DNA from: Polaribacter sp. NJDZ03 | Lineage (GTDB): Bacteria; Bacteroidota; Bacteroidia; Flavobacteriales; Flavobacteriaceae | Assembly (NCBI RefSeq): GCF_019263805.1 | Contig: NZ_CP079195.1 | Coordinates: forward strand, 1,777,001-1,841,000 | Reading direction: 5' to 3' | Length of the DNA: 64,000 nucleotides | Shown: positions 52,967 through 61,094 of the stretch, in pieces | Layout: every line of letters starts with the position of its first letter | Position numbering within the stretch: position 1 is the stretch's first letter | Program-made: the position numbers and the translations under genes | The notes under the pieces: generated by a model | Told to the model about the DNA's origin: nothing | Database searches by the model: none | Seen by the model: only the letters and a program-made list of their open reading frames with translations

Positions 52967-53093
52967 TAATGCTACAAGTACATCTGTTGTAGCAACCTTT
53001 TACGGAGTAAGCCCTAGAAACTTACAGAGACAATACAAAGATTATTTAAGTGATTTTAAGCAATGGAACCAAAAACCACATGCTGAACAATGG

Positions 53094-53942
53094 TTGCTTT
53101 TTCCTGAAAATACTGGAAGCTATCTTTCCATAGATGAAACAGCATTTTCTAATGGAGATTTATATACTATCGTGACTAATAAAAATGCGAATGGAAAAAA
53201 AGGTGCTTTACTGGCCATGATTAAAGGCACTAAAGCAGAAGATGTTATTAGAATCCTTAATAAAATCTCTTTAAAACAACGAAAAAAAGTAAAAGAAGTA
53301 ACCTTAGACATGGCAGCAAACATGGGGTTAATCGTTAAAAAATCATTTCCAAAAGCAGTACTAGTTATAGATCGATTTCATGTGCAAAAATTAGCTTTAG
53401 ATGCTTTGCAAGAAATTAGAATTAAACATCGTTGGGAAGCAATAGATAAAGATAACGACGCCATAGAAAATGCTAGAAACAACTCCTTAAAATATGTTCC
53501 TAAACTACTACCAAATGGAGATACTCTAAAACAATTATTAGCTAGAAGTAGATACCTATTGTATAAATCTAGTAACAAATGGACTAACTCCCAACAAGAA
53601 AGAGCTGAAATACTTTTTAAAACTTATCCAGATATAGAAAAGGCATACAATTTATGTCAAAACTTATCCTGGATTTACAATCAAACAAAAGATAAAACCG
53701 TTGCCTTAACTAGACTTGCTAAATGGGATGAAAATGTAAGACAAGCGAAGTTTAAAAGCTTTAATACCATTGCTAGAACAATGTCTATACATTATCAGAA
53801 TATACTCAACTATTTTGACAATAGAAGTACAAATGCTTCTGCAGAATCGTTTAATGCTAAAATAAAAGCATTTAGAGCACAATTTAGAGGTGTTAGAAAC
53901 ATCAAATTTTTCCTTTTTAGACTCTCAAATATTTATGCCTAA
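53094..53942 (+). CDS. ISAon1-type DDE transposase, catalytic ORF (inner copy, intact)
   Basis: 282 residues are counted from an internal TTG, but the frame is open back to 52950 and encodes SPRNLQRQYKDYLSDFKQWN there, so the true product is probably longer or a fusion with the upstream ORF. The DDE triad of the ISL3 family is visible: SIDETAF, VIDRFHVQKLALDAL and the glutamate in NASAESFNAKIKAFRAQFRG. Between them lies a helical insertion with HRWEAIDKDNDAIENAR and SRYLLYKSSNKWTNSQQERA. All parts are intact. It would act on the ends of both copies. Confidence 0.92.
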   Translation: MLFPENTGSYLSIDETAFSNGDLYTIVTNKNANGKKGALLAMIKGTKAEDVIRILNKISLKQRKKVKEVTLDMAANMGLIVKKSFPKAVLVIDRFHVQKLALDALQEIRIKHRWEAIDKDNDAIENARNNSLKYVPKLLPNGDTLKQLLARSRYLLYKSSNKWTNSQQERAEILFKTYPDIEKAYNLCQNLSWIYNQTKDKTVALTRLAKWDENVRQAKFKSFNTIARTMSIHYQNILNYFDNRSTNASAESFNAKIKAFRAQFRGVRNIKFFLFRLSNIYA

Positions 53943-53990
53943 TTTCTAAATCCCACAACTTTTGGACTTGATCCCTTGATCCATTAAACA

Positions 53991-54504
53991 TCGTTGGGAA
54001 GCAATAGATAAAGATAACGACGCCATAGAAAATGCTAGAAACAACTCCTTAAAATATGTTCCTAAACTACTACCAAATGGAGATACTCTAAAACAATTAT
54101 TAGCTAGAAGTAGATACCTATTGTATAAATCTAGTAACAAATGGACTAACTCCCAACAAGAAAGAGCTGAAATACTTTTTAAAACTTATCCAGATATAGA
54201 AAAGGCATACAATTTATGTCAAAACTTATCCTGGATTTACAATCAAACAAAAGATAAAACCGTTGCCTTAACTAGACTTGCTAAATGGGATGAAAATGTA
54301 AGACAAGCGAAGTTTAAAAGCTTTAATACCATTGCTAGAACAATGTCTATACATTATCAGAATATACTCAACTATTTTGACAATAGAAGTACAAATGCTT
54401 CTGCAGAATCGTTTAATGCTAAAATAAAAGCATTTAGAGCACAATTTAGAGGTGTTAGAAACATCAAATTTTTCCTTTTTAGACTCTCAAATATTTATGC
54501 CTAA
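53991..54504 (+). pseudogene. 3' part of the interrupted transposase (outer copy)
   Basis: Continues the outer transposase gene after the inner element and its duplicated target (ATTAAACA). It encodes the HRWEAIDKDN region, the KTYPDIEKAYNLCQNLSWIY segment and the catalytic glutamate region NASAESFNAKIKAFRAQFRG, and ends 32 bases before the right end of the outer element. It lacks any sensible start. Confidence 0.88.
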
Positions 54505-54608
54505 TTTCTAAATCCCACAACTTTTGGACTTGATCCATTAACATTACCTCAATAGCTTTTAAAAACACCGCAAACAACTATAGCGATACAGAAACTTATA
54601 AACACAAA

Positions 54609-54636
54609 AAAAGCACCTCATAAATGAAGTGCTTTT
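54609..54636 (-). terminator. Terminator of the first tRNA-Asp gene
   Basis: AAAAGCAC.TCAT and ATGA.GTGCTTTT form an interrupted hairpin with a T run on the minus strand, just downstream of the tRNA. Confidence 0.8.
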
Positions 54637-54638
54637 CG

Positions 54639-54712
54639 CGGTCTGGACGGGACTCGAACCCGCGACCCCCTGCGTGACAGGCAGGTATTCTAACCAACTG
54701 AACTACCAGACC
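54639..54712 (-). tRNA. tRNA-Asp(GTC)
   Basis: A 74-base tRNA on the minus strand. The acceptor stem pairs GGTCTGG with CCAGACC, with G as the discriminator base, as usual for Asp. The anticodon loop is CTGTCAC, giving GTC, and the T arm has GGGTTCGAGTCCC. CCA is not encoded. Its sequence is the same as that of the second copy at 54866. A TATATTTG promoter box lies at 54730-54737. Confidence 0.97.
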
Positions 54713-54729
54713 GTTGCTTTAAGCGGTTG

Positions 54730-54737
54730 CAAATATA
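54730..54737 (-). promoter_or_regulatory. -7 promoter box of the first tRNA-Asp gene
   Basis: On the minus strand this reads TATATTTG (TAnnTTTG), 17 bases before the tRNA 5' end. Confidence 0.55.
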
Positions 54738-54834
54738 CAATGTATTTTTACATACGCAACAAAAAAATGAAATAATTTTAAAATAATTTCATTTTATATA
54801 ATTTTAATGCTTTTCAACTAAAATTTAGACACAA

Positions 54835-54864
54835 AAAAAGCACTTCATAAATGAAGTGCTTTTT
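54835..54864 (-). terminator. Terminator of the second tRNA-Asp gene
   Basis: AAAAAGCACTTCAT and ATGAAGTGCTTTTT make a perfect 14-bp stem with a 2-base loop and a T run, two bases after the tRNA. Confidence 0.88.
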
Positions 54865-54865
54865 G

Positions 54866-54939
54866 CGGTCTGGACGGGACTCGAACCCGCGACCCCCTGC
54901 GTGACAGGCAGGTATTCTAACCAACTGAACTACCAGACC
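54866..54939 (-). tRNA. tRNA-Asp(GTC), second copy
   Basis: Same 74-base sequence as the copy at 54639, with the same immediate 5' flank (TTGCAACCGCTTAAAGCAAC) and its own promoter box (54957-54964) and terminator. The two genes form a 227-bp tandem duplication that includes all control elements. Each copy is transcribed as an independent unit. Confidence 0.97.
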
Positions 54940-54956
54940 GTTGCTTTAAGCGGTTG

Positions 54957-54964
54957 CAAATATA
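54957..54964 (-). promoter_or_regulatory. -7 promoter box of the second tRNA-Asp gene
   Basis: On the minus strand this reads TATATTTG (TAnnTTTG), at the same distance from the tRNA as in the first copy. Confidence 0.55.
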
Positions 54965-55005
54965 CAATGTATTTCTAGATACACAAGCATAAAATTAAAA
55001 AAAGT

Positions 55006-55920
55006 TTATATTTTTTTTCTACTAATTAAATATGCCGTTAAAACTGCATTGTATCCTTTACATATATCTACAGGGATATAATCAATTTTATATTGTAAAC
55101 ATTTATTTTTCAATTCTTTAAAATAATCGCCAACTAATGCAGTGTACTTTTCTCTAATATTTTCTGCGTATATATTAATTTCTTCTCCAGTTTCAACATC
55201 TACAAACTTTTTAGGATTATTGTCAAAATTGAAGTTAAATTCCGTTTCTCCATCATACGTATGAAACAAAACAACCTCATGTTTATTAAATTTAAGATGT
55301 TTTAAAGCTTCAAAAAGTGTTTCATTATCTTTATTTGGCTGAAACATGTCTGTAAAAACAAAAATTAATGAACGCCTGTGTATTTTCTCTGCAATTTCGT
55401 GCAAGTATTTATAGGTCTCTGTAGAAGATTTAGATTCTGAAACCAATAATTGCTCTAATTGATGCAACAACATCTTTCTGTGCCGATCGCTCCCCTTTTC
55501 TGGAGCATAATATTCATAACTATCGCCATAAATACTTAAACCAACTGCATCTCTTTGTCTTTTTAGTATTTCCATTAATGACGCCGAGGCAACTGCAGAA
55601 AATCCAACTTTGTTTAAATTGTCTACCGTTTGCTTTTTTACAATAGGATAATGCATAGAAGCAGAATTATCTATGATAATATGGCACCTTAAATTGGTTT
55701 CTTCTTCATATTTTTTAGTGTACAACTTCTCTGTCTTTGCAAAAAGCTTCCAATCTATATGACGCGTACTTTCTCCTTTATTGTATAATTTATGCTCAGA
55801 AAACTCTACAGAAAACCCGTGAAATGGACTTTTATGAATTCCGGTAATAAAACCCTCTACCACTTGTTTTGCAAGTAAGTCTAAGTTTTTTATTTCTGAT
55901 TTTACTTCAGATAAATCCAT
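55006..55920 (-). CDS. DUF58 domain protein (von Willebrand A-like)
   Basis: A 304-residue cytosolic protein of the DUF58 type with a vWA-like domain. It has FITGIHKSPFHGFSVEFSEH and YNKGESTRHIDWKLFAKTEK, the most conserved part of DUF58. A MIDAS-like DNSASM follows in CHIIIDNSASMHYPIV, then LIFVFTDMFQP. DUF58 genes usually lie in MoxR-batABD clusters; here it follows the M1 aminopeptidase after one base with no MoxR nearby. It may cooperate with a MoxR AAA ATPase encoded elsewhere. It ends 67 bases before the tRNA promoter region. Confidence 0.85.
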   Translation of the reverse strand: MDLSEVKSEIKNLDLLAKQVVEGFITGIHKSPFHGFSVEFSEHKLYNKGESTRHIDWKLFAKTEKLYTKKYEEETNLRCHIIIDNSASMHYPIVKKQTVDNLNKVGFSAVASASLMEILKRQRDAVGLSIYGDSYEYYAPEKGSDRHRKMLLHQLEQLLVSESKSSTETYKYLHEIAEKIHRRSLIFVFTDMFQPNKDNETLFEALKHLKFNKHEVVLFHTYDGETEFNFNFDNNPKKFVDVETGEEINIYAENIREKYTALVGDYFKELKNKCLQYKIDYIPVDICKGYNAVLTAYLISRKKI

Positions 55921-55921
55921 C

Positions 55922-58480
55922 TTATTTTTTAATGTTTTGAGCTCGCGTTAAATTATCTGTCGTCTGTAATAATTTCTTTAATAAGATAGCATTATAATCT
56001 GGATGTTCCTCTAAAAATTGATCTAACACAACTTTTGCTTCTTTAGAAGAATATTGACCAATGGAACTTGCCAACCAACCTTTAGGAAAAAAGATATCTC
56101 CTGTTAATTGCACTTCTTCTAATGTTTCTAAAACCGATTTTAAATGTTTTGCTGAAGATTTTTGTCTTAACGGGTGGTGTATATTAATCAGAGCAGTTTC
56201 TACCCAAGGTTCTTTTTCCCTATTCTCTTTTTGTAAAAGCAACTTCATAAAGTGATCTCTTACATTTTCATCATCAGAAAGAGATGGCATCAACCAATTA
56301 AAACGCTCTAACCTATCTTCATTGGTTATTTTAACTAGTTGTTGCTTTAAAATATCTAATGATTTAGAATGCTTAAAAATTACCAACTTCATCACCAAAG
56401 AAGTAAAATCATCTTCATTTAAAAGAAGATTCTTAATACGCTTATTTTCTTTCCAAATTTGGTATAAATGATCTTTACCGACTTCAGAAATTGCAATTGA
56501 TTGATACAATTTAAACAAAGTCTTCTTAATATTTTTAGGCAACTCTTTTTCTAATAGTTTATAAATCTGATTCTCTGTTGTCTTCTGAATATTATTTTGC
56601 TGTCCTTCAGTTAAGAAAGTCCAAAAAATTGTCTGTATTCTTCCGGACAAATAACTTGTTATCAATTCATTTTCTTCCACTTGAATCGCATTCAAATAAA
56701 TTTGATAGGTTTCTAACGGGCTAACTTCTCCTATTAGCATGTTTTCATATAAATTAATGTATTGAGAACCTCTAGAAACCTCATCTGTTATATTTTGATA
56801 TCTGTCTATTTCCTTATTATAAATAGGAAAAACTCCATAACCAAATCCGTTTATATTGTACAAAACTTGTCCGGGTTTAAAATCTTTTGTTGCTGATGTA
56901 ATATCAAAAGATTTGCCCATATTCTTAAGGTTGATAATTTTCTCATACCCTCTTTTATCAATCAATTTAATTTTAAAAGATTGTGTCCAAATTTTATTAG
57001 AACCATCTTCTGCTTTTTGATGGATTACAAACTTCGTTACGTTTCCTTTATCATTCAATTCTATTTCTTCATAAAAAACAGGCCTTCCAGATGAATTTAC
57101 CCAAACATCAGACCAATTTTTAATATTTCCTGGTGATTTATTATCTAAAATAGCAACCAACTCGTTCCAGTCTGCATTAGAGTTCTCATACTTTTTTATG
57201 TATTCTTGAATTCCTTCATTAAAAGTCTCTTCACCTAATAATGCTTCTAACTGACGCATCATAATTGGCGCTTTGTTGTAAATAATTCTTCCGTATAAAG
57301 AGCCTGCATCTTTTAAGTTGCCTAAATACTGTCTAATTGCATTTGTTCCCTTTGTTCTGTCTTCAGAATAAGCACTTGGGTAATGAGACATCATAAAATT
57401 AAGATTATGATTTACTTCTGGAAAAACAGGATTCATAATTTTATCTGCCATAAAATTAGCAAACACCTCTTTCATCCAAACATCATTAAACCATTTCATG
57501 GTAACCAAATCTCCAAACCACATATGCGATGTTTCATGGGCAATTAATTTTGCCCTTCTTAATTTAGCATTTAACGTAGCATTCTTATCTAAAAATAAAG
57601 CCGATTGTCTGTATTGTATAGCACCAATATGTTCCATTCCTCCATACTGAAAAGGCGGAATGGCAGCAAAATCCATTTTTTGAAACGGGAATTTAACTTG
57701 TGTATATTCTTCTAAAAAGTCAATCGATTTCTGATGAATGCTAAACACCTCATCTACACTTTCACTTATCTTTTCTTTATTATTTTCTCGGTACAAAAAA
57801 CGCATATCAAACGCTCCTGGGTTTTGAGTTTCTTCTGTAAATTTACCTGCTACAAAAGAGAATAAATACGTACTCATTAAATCTGAAGTTGCAAAAGTAT
57901 GCTCTATAAAACCATCTATTTCTAAACTACTTTCTTCAAAACCACCTGACAAGACTTTCCAATCTTTTGGCGCTGTAATCCTTAAATTGTAGTTGGCTTT
58001 TATATCTGGCTGATCAAAACAAGGAAACAACGTACTTGCTCTATCCGGAACTAATAAGGTATATAAAAACTCTTCATTTCTGTTGAGTGATTTTTCTCCT
58101 GCTTCAAATAATATTTCTATTGAGTTTTCACCTAAACTCAATCGTTTCTTATCAATAATAACGTGTTCTTTCTGATGATTTATTATGGATGTTTCTCCAT
58201 TTACTTTTATTGACTTCAACTTAGAAGCATCTTCGTTAAAATCAAGAAAAACATTATTTTTTAAATCATTGATAGTAAAATTAACTATTAATTTAGATGC
58301 TATCTTCTTTTCTTTTTCCTTCGGAATTTTAAAATGTATATCATAAACAACATCTGTAATTTGTTGTTTTCTGTATTGTGCTAATTCAAAAGAAATTCCT
58401 TTTTCTAATTTTAATTGATTCTCTTGTTTATCACAAGAAATAAAAATGATTATACATAAAACGTAAATATAAAATCTCAT
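55922..58480 (-). CDS. M1-family aminopeptidase, lipoprotein
   Basis: An 852-residue zinc aminopeptidase with a lipoprotein signal (MRFYIYVLCIIIFISC, lipobox cysteine C16), so probably periplasmic or on the cell surface. The exopeptidase motif is GGMEH at 280-284. The zinc site is H315-E-T-S-H319 with E338 as third ligand (KEVFANF). The N-terminal beta domain (YDIHFKIPKEKEKKIASKLI) and the FDQPDIKANYNLRITAPKDW region match the family, and the C-terminal half is the helical ERAP1-like bowl. It should trim N-terminal residues from peptides. One base separates it from the DUF58 gene. Confidence 0.93.
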   Translation of the reverse strand: MRFYIYVLCIIIFISCDKQENQLKLEKGISFELAQYRKQQITDVVYDIHFKIPKEKEKKIASKLIVNFTINDLKNNVFLDFNEDASKLKSIKVNGETSIINHQKEHVIIDKKRLSLGENSIEILFEAGEKSLNRNEEFLYTLLVPDRASTLFPCFDQPDIKANYNLRITAPKDWKVLSGGFEESSLEIDGFIEHTFATSDLMSTYLFSFVAGKFTEETQNPGAFDMRFLYRENNKEKISESVDEVFSIHQKSIDFLEEYTQVKFPFQKMDFAAIPPFQYGGMEHIGAIQYRQSALFLDKNATLNAKLRRAKLIAHETSHMWFGDLVTMKWFNDVWMKEVFANFMADKIMNPVFPEVNHNLNFMMSHYPSAYSEDRTKGTNAIRQYLGNLKDAGSLYGRIIYNKAPIMMRQLEALLGEETFNEGIQEYIKKYENSNADWNELVAILDNKSPGNIKNWSDVWVNSSGRPVFYEEIELNDKGNVTKFVIHQKAEDGSNKIWTQSFKIKLIDKRGYEKIINLKNMGKSFDITSATKDFKPGQVLYNINGFGYGVFPIYNKEIDRYQNITDEVSRGSQYINLYENMLIGEVSPLETYQIYLNAIQVEENELITSYLSGRIQTIFWTFLTEGQQNNIQKTTENQIYKLLEKELPKNIKKTLFKLYQSIAISEVGKDHLYQIWKENKRIKNLLLNEDDFTSLVMKLVIFKHSKSLDILKQQLVKITNEDRLERFNWLMPSLSDDENVRDHFMKLLLQKENREKEPWVETALINIHHPLRQKSSAKHLKSVLETLEEVQLTGDIFFPKGWLASSIGQYSSKEAKVVLDQFLEEHPDYNAILLKKLLQTTDNLTRAQNIKK

Positions 58481-58569
58481 TCAAATTCTTTTTTTAAATT
58501 ATAATCGTAAACCAATTTCGATAAAAACCAGAGAAACAATTTCAATAATATCTTAAAATAGTATAATAA

Positions 58570-58640
58570 GATCCCGCTAAAAAGCGGGATTAGTTCAACT
58601 TACAATTTTGACTTCATAGCTTCGCTATGTATCAAAATTG
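58570..58640. repeat. Two hairpins downstream of trxA
   Basis: ATCCCGC-TAAAAA-GCGGGAT (58570-58589) and a longer one in which CAATTTTGA (58603-58611) pairs with TCAAAATTG (58632-58640) and CATAGC pairs with GCTATG inside it. Neither is followed by a T run, so they look like dispersed palindromes rather than terminators. Confidence 0.6.
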
Positions 58641-58655
58641 AGTTTCACTAAAATA

Positions 58656-58686
58656 AAAAAAGGTTTGACGTTAGCCAAACCTTTTT
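58656..58686 (-). terminator. Terminator of trxA
   Basis: AAAAAGGTTTG and CAAACCTTTTT pair around ACGTTAGC, 24 bases past the trxA stop, with a T run on the minus strand. Confidence 0.85.
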
Positions 58687-58710
58687 AATATTATAAAAAA
58701 TGAATACTAC

Positions 58711-59028
58711 TTATATAGCAGCATCAATTTTACCTGTATACACATTTTTAGGTGCAACACCTACTTGCTTGTCTACCACTTCTCCGTTTTTAAAGATTAA
58801 AACAGTTGGTATGTTACGCACTCCGTATTTTGCTGCAAATTCTTGATTAGCATCAACATCTACTTTACCTACAATGGCTTTTCCTTCATACTCAGTATAA
58901 ATTTCATCAACAATTGGCCCTACCATTCTACATGGTCCACACCAAGCTGCCCAAAAATCTACTAATACTGGTTTGTCAGATTTTAATACTAATTCGTCAA
59001 AGTTTGCGTCTGTAATTTCTAATGCCAT
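58711..59028 (-). CDS. trxA: Thioredoxin
   Basis: A 105-residue cytosolic disulfide reductase. The active site is W29-C30-G-P-C33 in VDFWAAWCGPCRMVGPIVDE. The buried aspartate is in VLVDFW, and the cis-proline is in YGVRNIPTVLIFKNGEVVDK, as in E. coli TrxA. The start MALEITDANF is normal. It is a single gene with a promoter (TACTTTTG at 59066-59073) and a strong terminator. It would be reduced by thioredoxin reductase and supplies ribonucleotide reductase, peroxiredoxins and others. Confidence 0.96.
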   Translation of the reverse strand: MALEITDANFDELVLKSDKPVLVDFWAAWCGPCRMVGPIVDEIYTEYEGKAIVGKVDVDANQEFAAKYGVRNIPTVLIFKNGEVVDKQVGVAPKNVYTGKIDAAI

Positions 59029-59065
59029 TTTTATATTTTTAAATTATTATTTTAGTTTCGAACTA

Positions 59066-59073
59066 CAAAAGTA
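59066..59073 (-). promoter_or_regulatory. -7 promoter box of trxA
   Basis: On the minus strand this reads TACTTTTG (TAnnTTTG), 37 bases before the trxA start codon. The rest of the 276 bp up to metF holds nothing I can name. Confidence 0.45.
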
Positions 59074-59304
59074 ATCATTTTATTTACTTCGTAGTTTTCT
59101 AAAAAATTACTTTTTCTTATTTGTCTATCAATACTAGTTATCCTTACAATAAAAAAATAGCCATAAACTTCAGATAAATTCAGTATACCTATTTTTAATA
59201 GCAGCTATATTTTTTGCTTTAAAAAACAACTCCCACATTAAACTTCACCAAATTAAAAATAAGAATTCCTATTTTTTTTTTAATGCTTCCCCGTAAATTA
59301 TTGC

Positions 59305-60261
59305 CTAAAATAACTTTGATGCAATTGCATGTATATTATCACTTTTACCCATAGAATAATAATGTAAAAACGGCACACCTGCTTCTTTTAACTCTTTAGA
59401 TTGCTGAATAGCAAACTCAATACCTACTTGTCTTACAGCCTTATTATCTTTACAACCCTCTACAGCATCTATTAAATCTTCTGGTAAATCTATTTTAAAA
59501 ACTTGAGGCAATATTTGTAAATGTCTTTTTACTGCAAGCGGCTTAATTCCTGGAATAATTGGTATTGTAATACCTATTTCTCTTGCTTTTTTAACAAACT
59601 CGAAATATTTATTATTATCAAAAAACATTTGCGTTACCACATAATCTGCACCCGCATCTACCTTTTGTTTTAAACGTTTTAAATCTGTGTTTAAAGACGG
59701 AGATTCCATATGTTTTTCTGGATATCCTGCAACACCTACACAAAAATCATAATTATGCTCTACTATAATATCGTCATGTAAATATTTTCCTTTATTTAAA
59801 TCAGATATTTGTTGTACCAAATCGCTTGCAAAGGCATTACCTCCTTCGGTTGCCTTAAAATAAGACTCATCTTTTCTAGCATCTCCTCTTAAAGCAACCA
59901 CATTATCCAACCCTAAATAATGACAATCTACCAAAACATATTCTGTTTCTTCTTTGGTGAAACCTCCACACAATAAATGCGGAATTGCATCTACCTTATA
60001 TTTATGCATAATAGACGCACAAATACCTACCGTCCCTGGGCGCATTCTAGTAATTCTCTTATCTAAAAGTCCGTTTCCTTTGTCTACATAAACATATTCT
60101 TCTCTAGAAGTTGTTACATCTATAAAAGGTGGATTAAATTCCATTAAAGGATCTATATTGTTATATAAATCTTGAATATTTTTTCCTTTTTGTGGCGGAA
60201 TTACCTCAAAAGAAAATAATGTTTTTCCGTTTGCTTTTTTAATGTGATCTGTAACTTTCAT
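59305..60261 (-). CDS. metF: 5,10-Methylenetetrahydrofolate reductase
   Basis: A 318-residue FAD-dependent TIM-barrel enzyme that reduces methylene-THF to methyl-THF, the methyl donor for MetH, encoded nearby on the same strand. Conserved pieces are LFSFEVIPPQKGKN (catalytic Glu), PFIDVTTSREEYVYVD, HLLCGGFTKEETEYVLVD, NVVALRGDARKD, DAGADYVVTQMFFDNNKYFE and IPIIPGIKPLAVKRHLQIL. The length is that of the bacterial type without the eukaryotic regulatory domain. A repeat-filled gap of 434 bp and a small unknown gene separate it from metH. Confidence 0.95.
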   Translation of the reverse strand: MKVTDHIKKANGKTLFSFEVIPPQKGKNIQDLYNNIDPLMEFNPPFIDVTTSREEYVYVDKGNGLLDKRITRMRPGTVGICASIMHKYKVDAIPHLLCGGFTKEETEYVLVDCHYLGLDNVVALRGDARKDESYFKATEGGNAFASDLVQQISDLNKGKYLHDDIIVEHNYDFCVGVAGYPEKHMESPSLNTDLKRLKQKVDAGADYVVTQMFFDNNKYFEFVKKAREIGITIPIIPGIKPLAVKRHLQILPQVFKIDLPEDLIDAVEGCKDNKAVRQVGIEFAIQQSKELKEAGVPFLHYYSMGKSDNIHAIASKLF

Positions 60262-60695
60262 TAGCCTCCCTTAATCCCTCCGAAGGAGGAAAACTGTTGC
60301 GGGTTATTTTGTATTAATATTTATTTTATCTTTTTGGGCGTTACCACAAGGGTGGCGCTTGTAATTTATCTTGAGCTGAGCCGAAAGACTATATCTTTTT
60401 GCCGAAAAAACAAAAAGGATAGAGCCTGTCTTGAGCGTAGTCGAAAGGTTTTAATCGCTAATGCAAAACTTACTCTTGCGTTAAAATAGAACTGTTAATA
60501 ATCCTTTTTCCTGAATATTTTCTACCTTTTAACGTTTGGCTAAAGCCAATATTCCTTTCATTAATTATAACACAGGTTAAAGCCTGCGTCAATTCAACAA
60601 CAAAAAACAACTCCTTGCTTTATCTAAATTTATTTTTACCAACACTCTTTCTAACCTATTAGATTCCATCTGAGTGCTCCTTCCCTTCGGGAAAG
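60262..60695. other. Gene-free gap filled with repeat fragments
   Basis: No coding frame. It holds, in order: a CCTCC-GAA-GGAGG hairpin at about 60277, a GGGCGTTACCACAAGGGTGG piece at about 60338, two related pieces TCTTGAGCTGAGCCGAAAGA (60369) and TGTCTTGAGCGTAGTCGAAA (60428), a TTGGCTAAAGCCAA palindrome at about 60535, and an ACAGGTTAAAGCCTG palindrome at about 60571. These match families seen at 4.18, 7.9 and 21.3-21.4 kb. Confidence 0.6.
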
Positions 60696-60938
60696 TTAGG
60701 ATGGGCTCTTTAGCAGCTTTTTTACAGCTTCGAAATCTTCTTTGTATTCCCAATAAATCCATCTTCCGTCTACATAATCAGTCAGAATATATTTTTCGCT
60801 TAAAGATTTAATTCTAGAAACTGCAATTAACTTCTTTCCAAACTTCTCTGCAGCAATTGGAGTCATTTTCTCCTTATTGTTTTTATCAAAACCATGAGAA
60901 ATAACATAACTTCCTAAATGTAATTCTATAAATTCCAT
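60696..60938 (-). CDS. Small hypothetical protein between metF and metH
   Basis: The 80-residue soluble protein begins MEFIELHLGSYVISHGFDKN and is rich in lysine and aromatic residues (RWIYWEYKEDFEAVKKLLKS). It has no signal peptide, no cysteine and no motif I can name; the strand-rich start could be a small beta sheet. It lies between metF and metH on the same strand, but repeats on both sides separate it from them, so cotranscription is uncertain. Coding character (full frame, normal start) supports a real gene. Confidence 0.5.
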   Translation of the reverse strand: MEFIELHLGSYVISHGFDKNNKEKMTPIAAEKFGKKLIAVSRIKSLSEKYILTDYVDGRWIYWEYKEDFEAVKKLLKSPS

Positions 60939-61012
60939 ATATACTCATTTTGTAAGATTAATCCTGGAAGGGTTTAAAACCTTTTTCTTACCTATTATAA
61001 AACTCTTCTTTT

Positions 61013-61045
61013 AGACCCTTCAGGTTTTAAAAACCTGAAGGGTCT
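61013..61045. repeat. 33-bp palindromic repeat, CCTTCAGG variant
   Basis: A perfect 33-bp palindrome with left arm AGACCCTTCAGGTTTT. It has the same length and the same AGACC...CAGGTTTT frame as the AGACCTCACAGG copies at 5324 and in the 21-23 kb array, but three arm bases changed on both sides. A degenerate half lies at about 60963-60982. It is 49 bases past the metH stop. Confidence 0.8.
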
Positions 61046-61094
61046 CACAATAGTATAATCCTTTCCTTCCTTTTGTAAAAGTTCAGGTGAACTT

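Larger units (their letters stand above)
52549..53974 (+). mobile_element. ISL3/ISAon1-type insertion sequence (inner copy)
   Basis: A complete 1426-bp copy inserted inside the outer one. It is flanked by the 8-bp repeat ATTAAACA at 52541-52548 and 53983-53990. Eight extra bases, CTTGATCC (53975-53982), lie between its right end and the right duplication and repeat the element's own last eight bases. I found no difference between the two copies in the stretches compared, and their proteins are identical, so the insertion is recent. Its two ORFs are intact. Confidence 0.92.
51661..54544 (+). mobile_element. ISL3/ISAon1-type insertion sequence (outer copy) with target duplications
   Basis: The outer element occupies 51669-54536 and is flanked by the 8-bp direct repeat ATTAACAT at 51661-51668 and 54537-54544. 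Its ends are imperfect inverted repeats: GGATCAACACAAAAAGTTGT on the left and, in reverse complement, GGATCAAGTCCAAAAGTTGT on the right. Removing the inner copy and its duplication leaves 880 + 546 = 1426 bp, exactly the length of the inner element. It lies between the Crp/Fnr terminator and the tRNA-Asp genes. Eight-base duplications and a DDE transposase fit the ISL3 family. Confidence 0.92.

Noticed and set aside
54537..54964. tRNA-Asp as an attachment site of an integrated island
   Set aside because: No integrase gene and no repeated tRNA 3' end beyond the simple tandem duplication; the neighbouring IS has its own target duplications.
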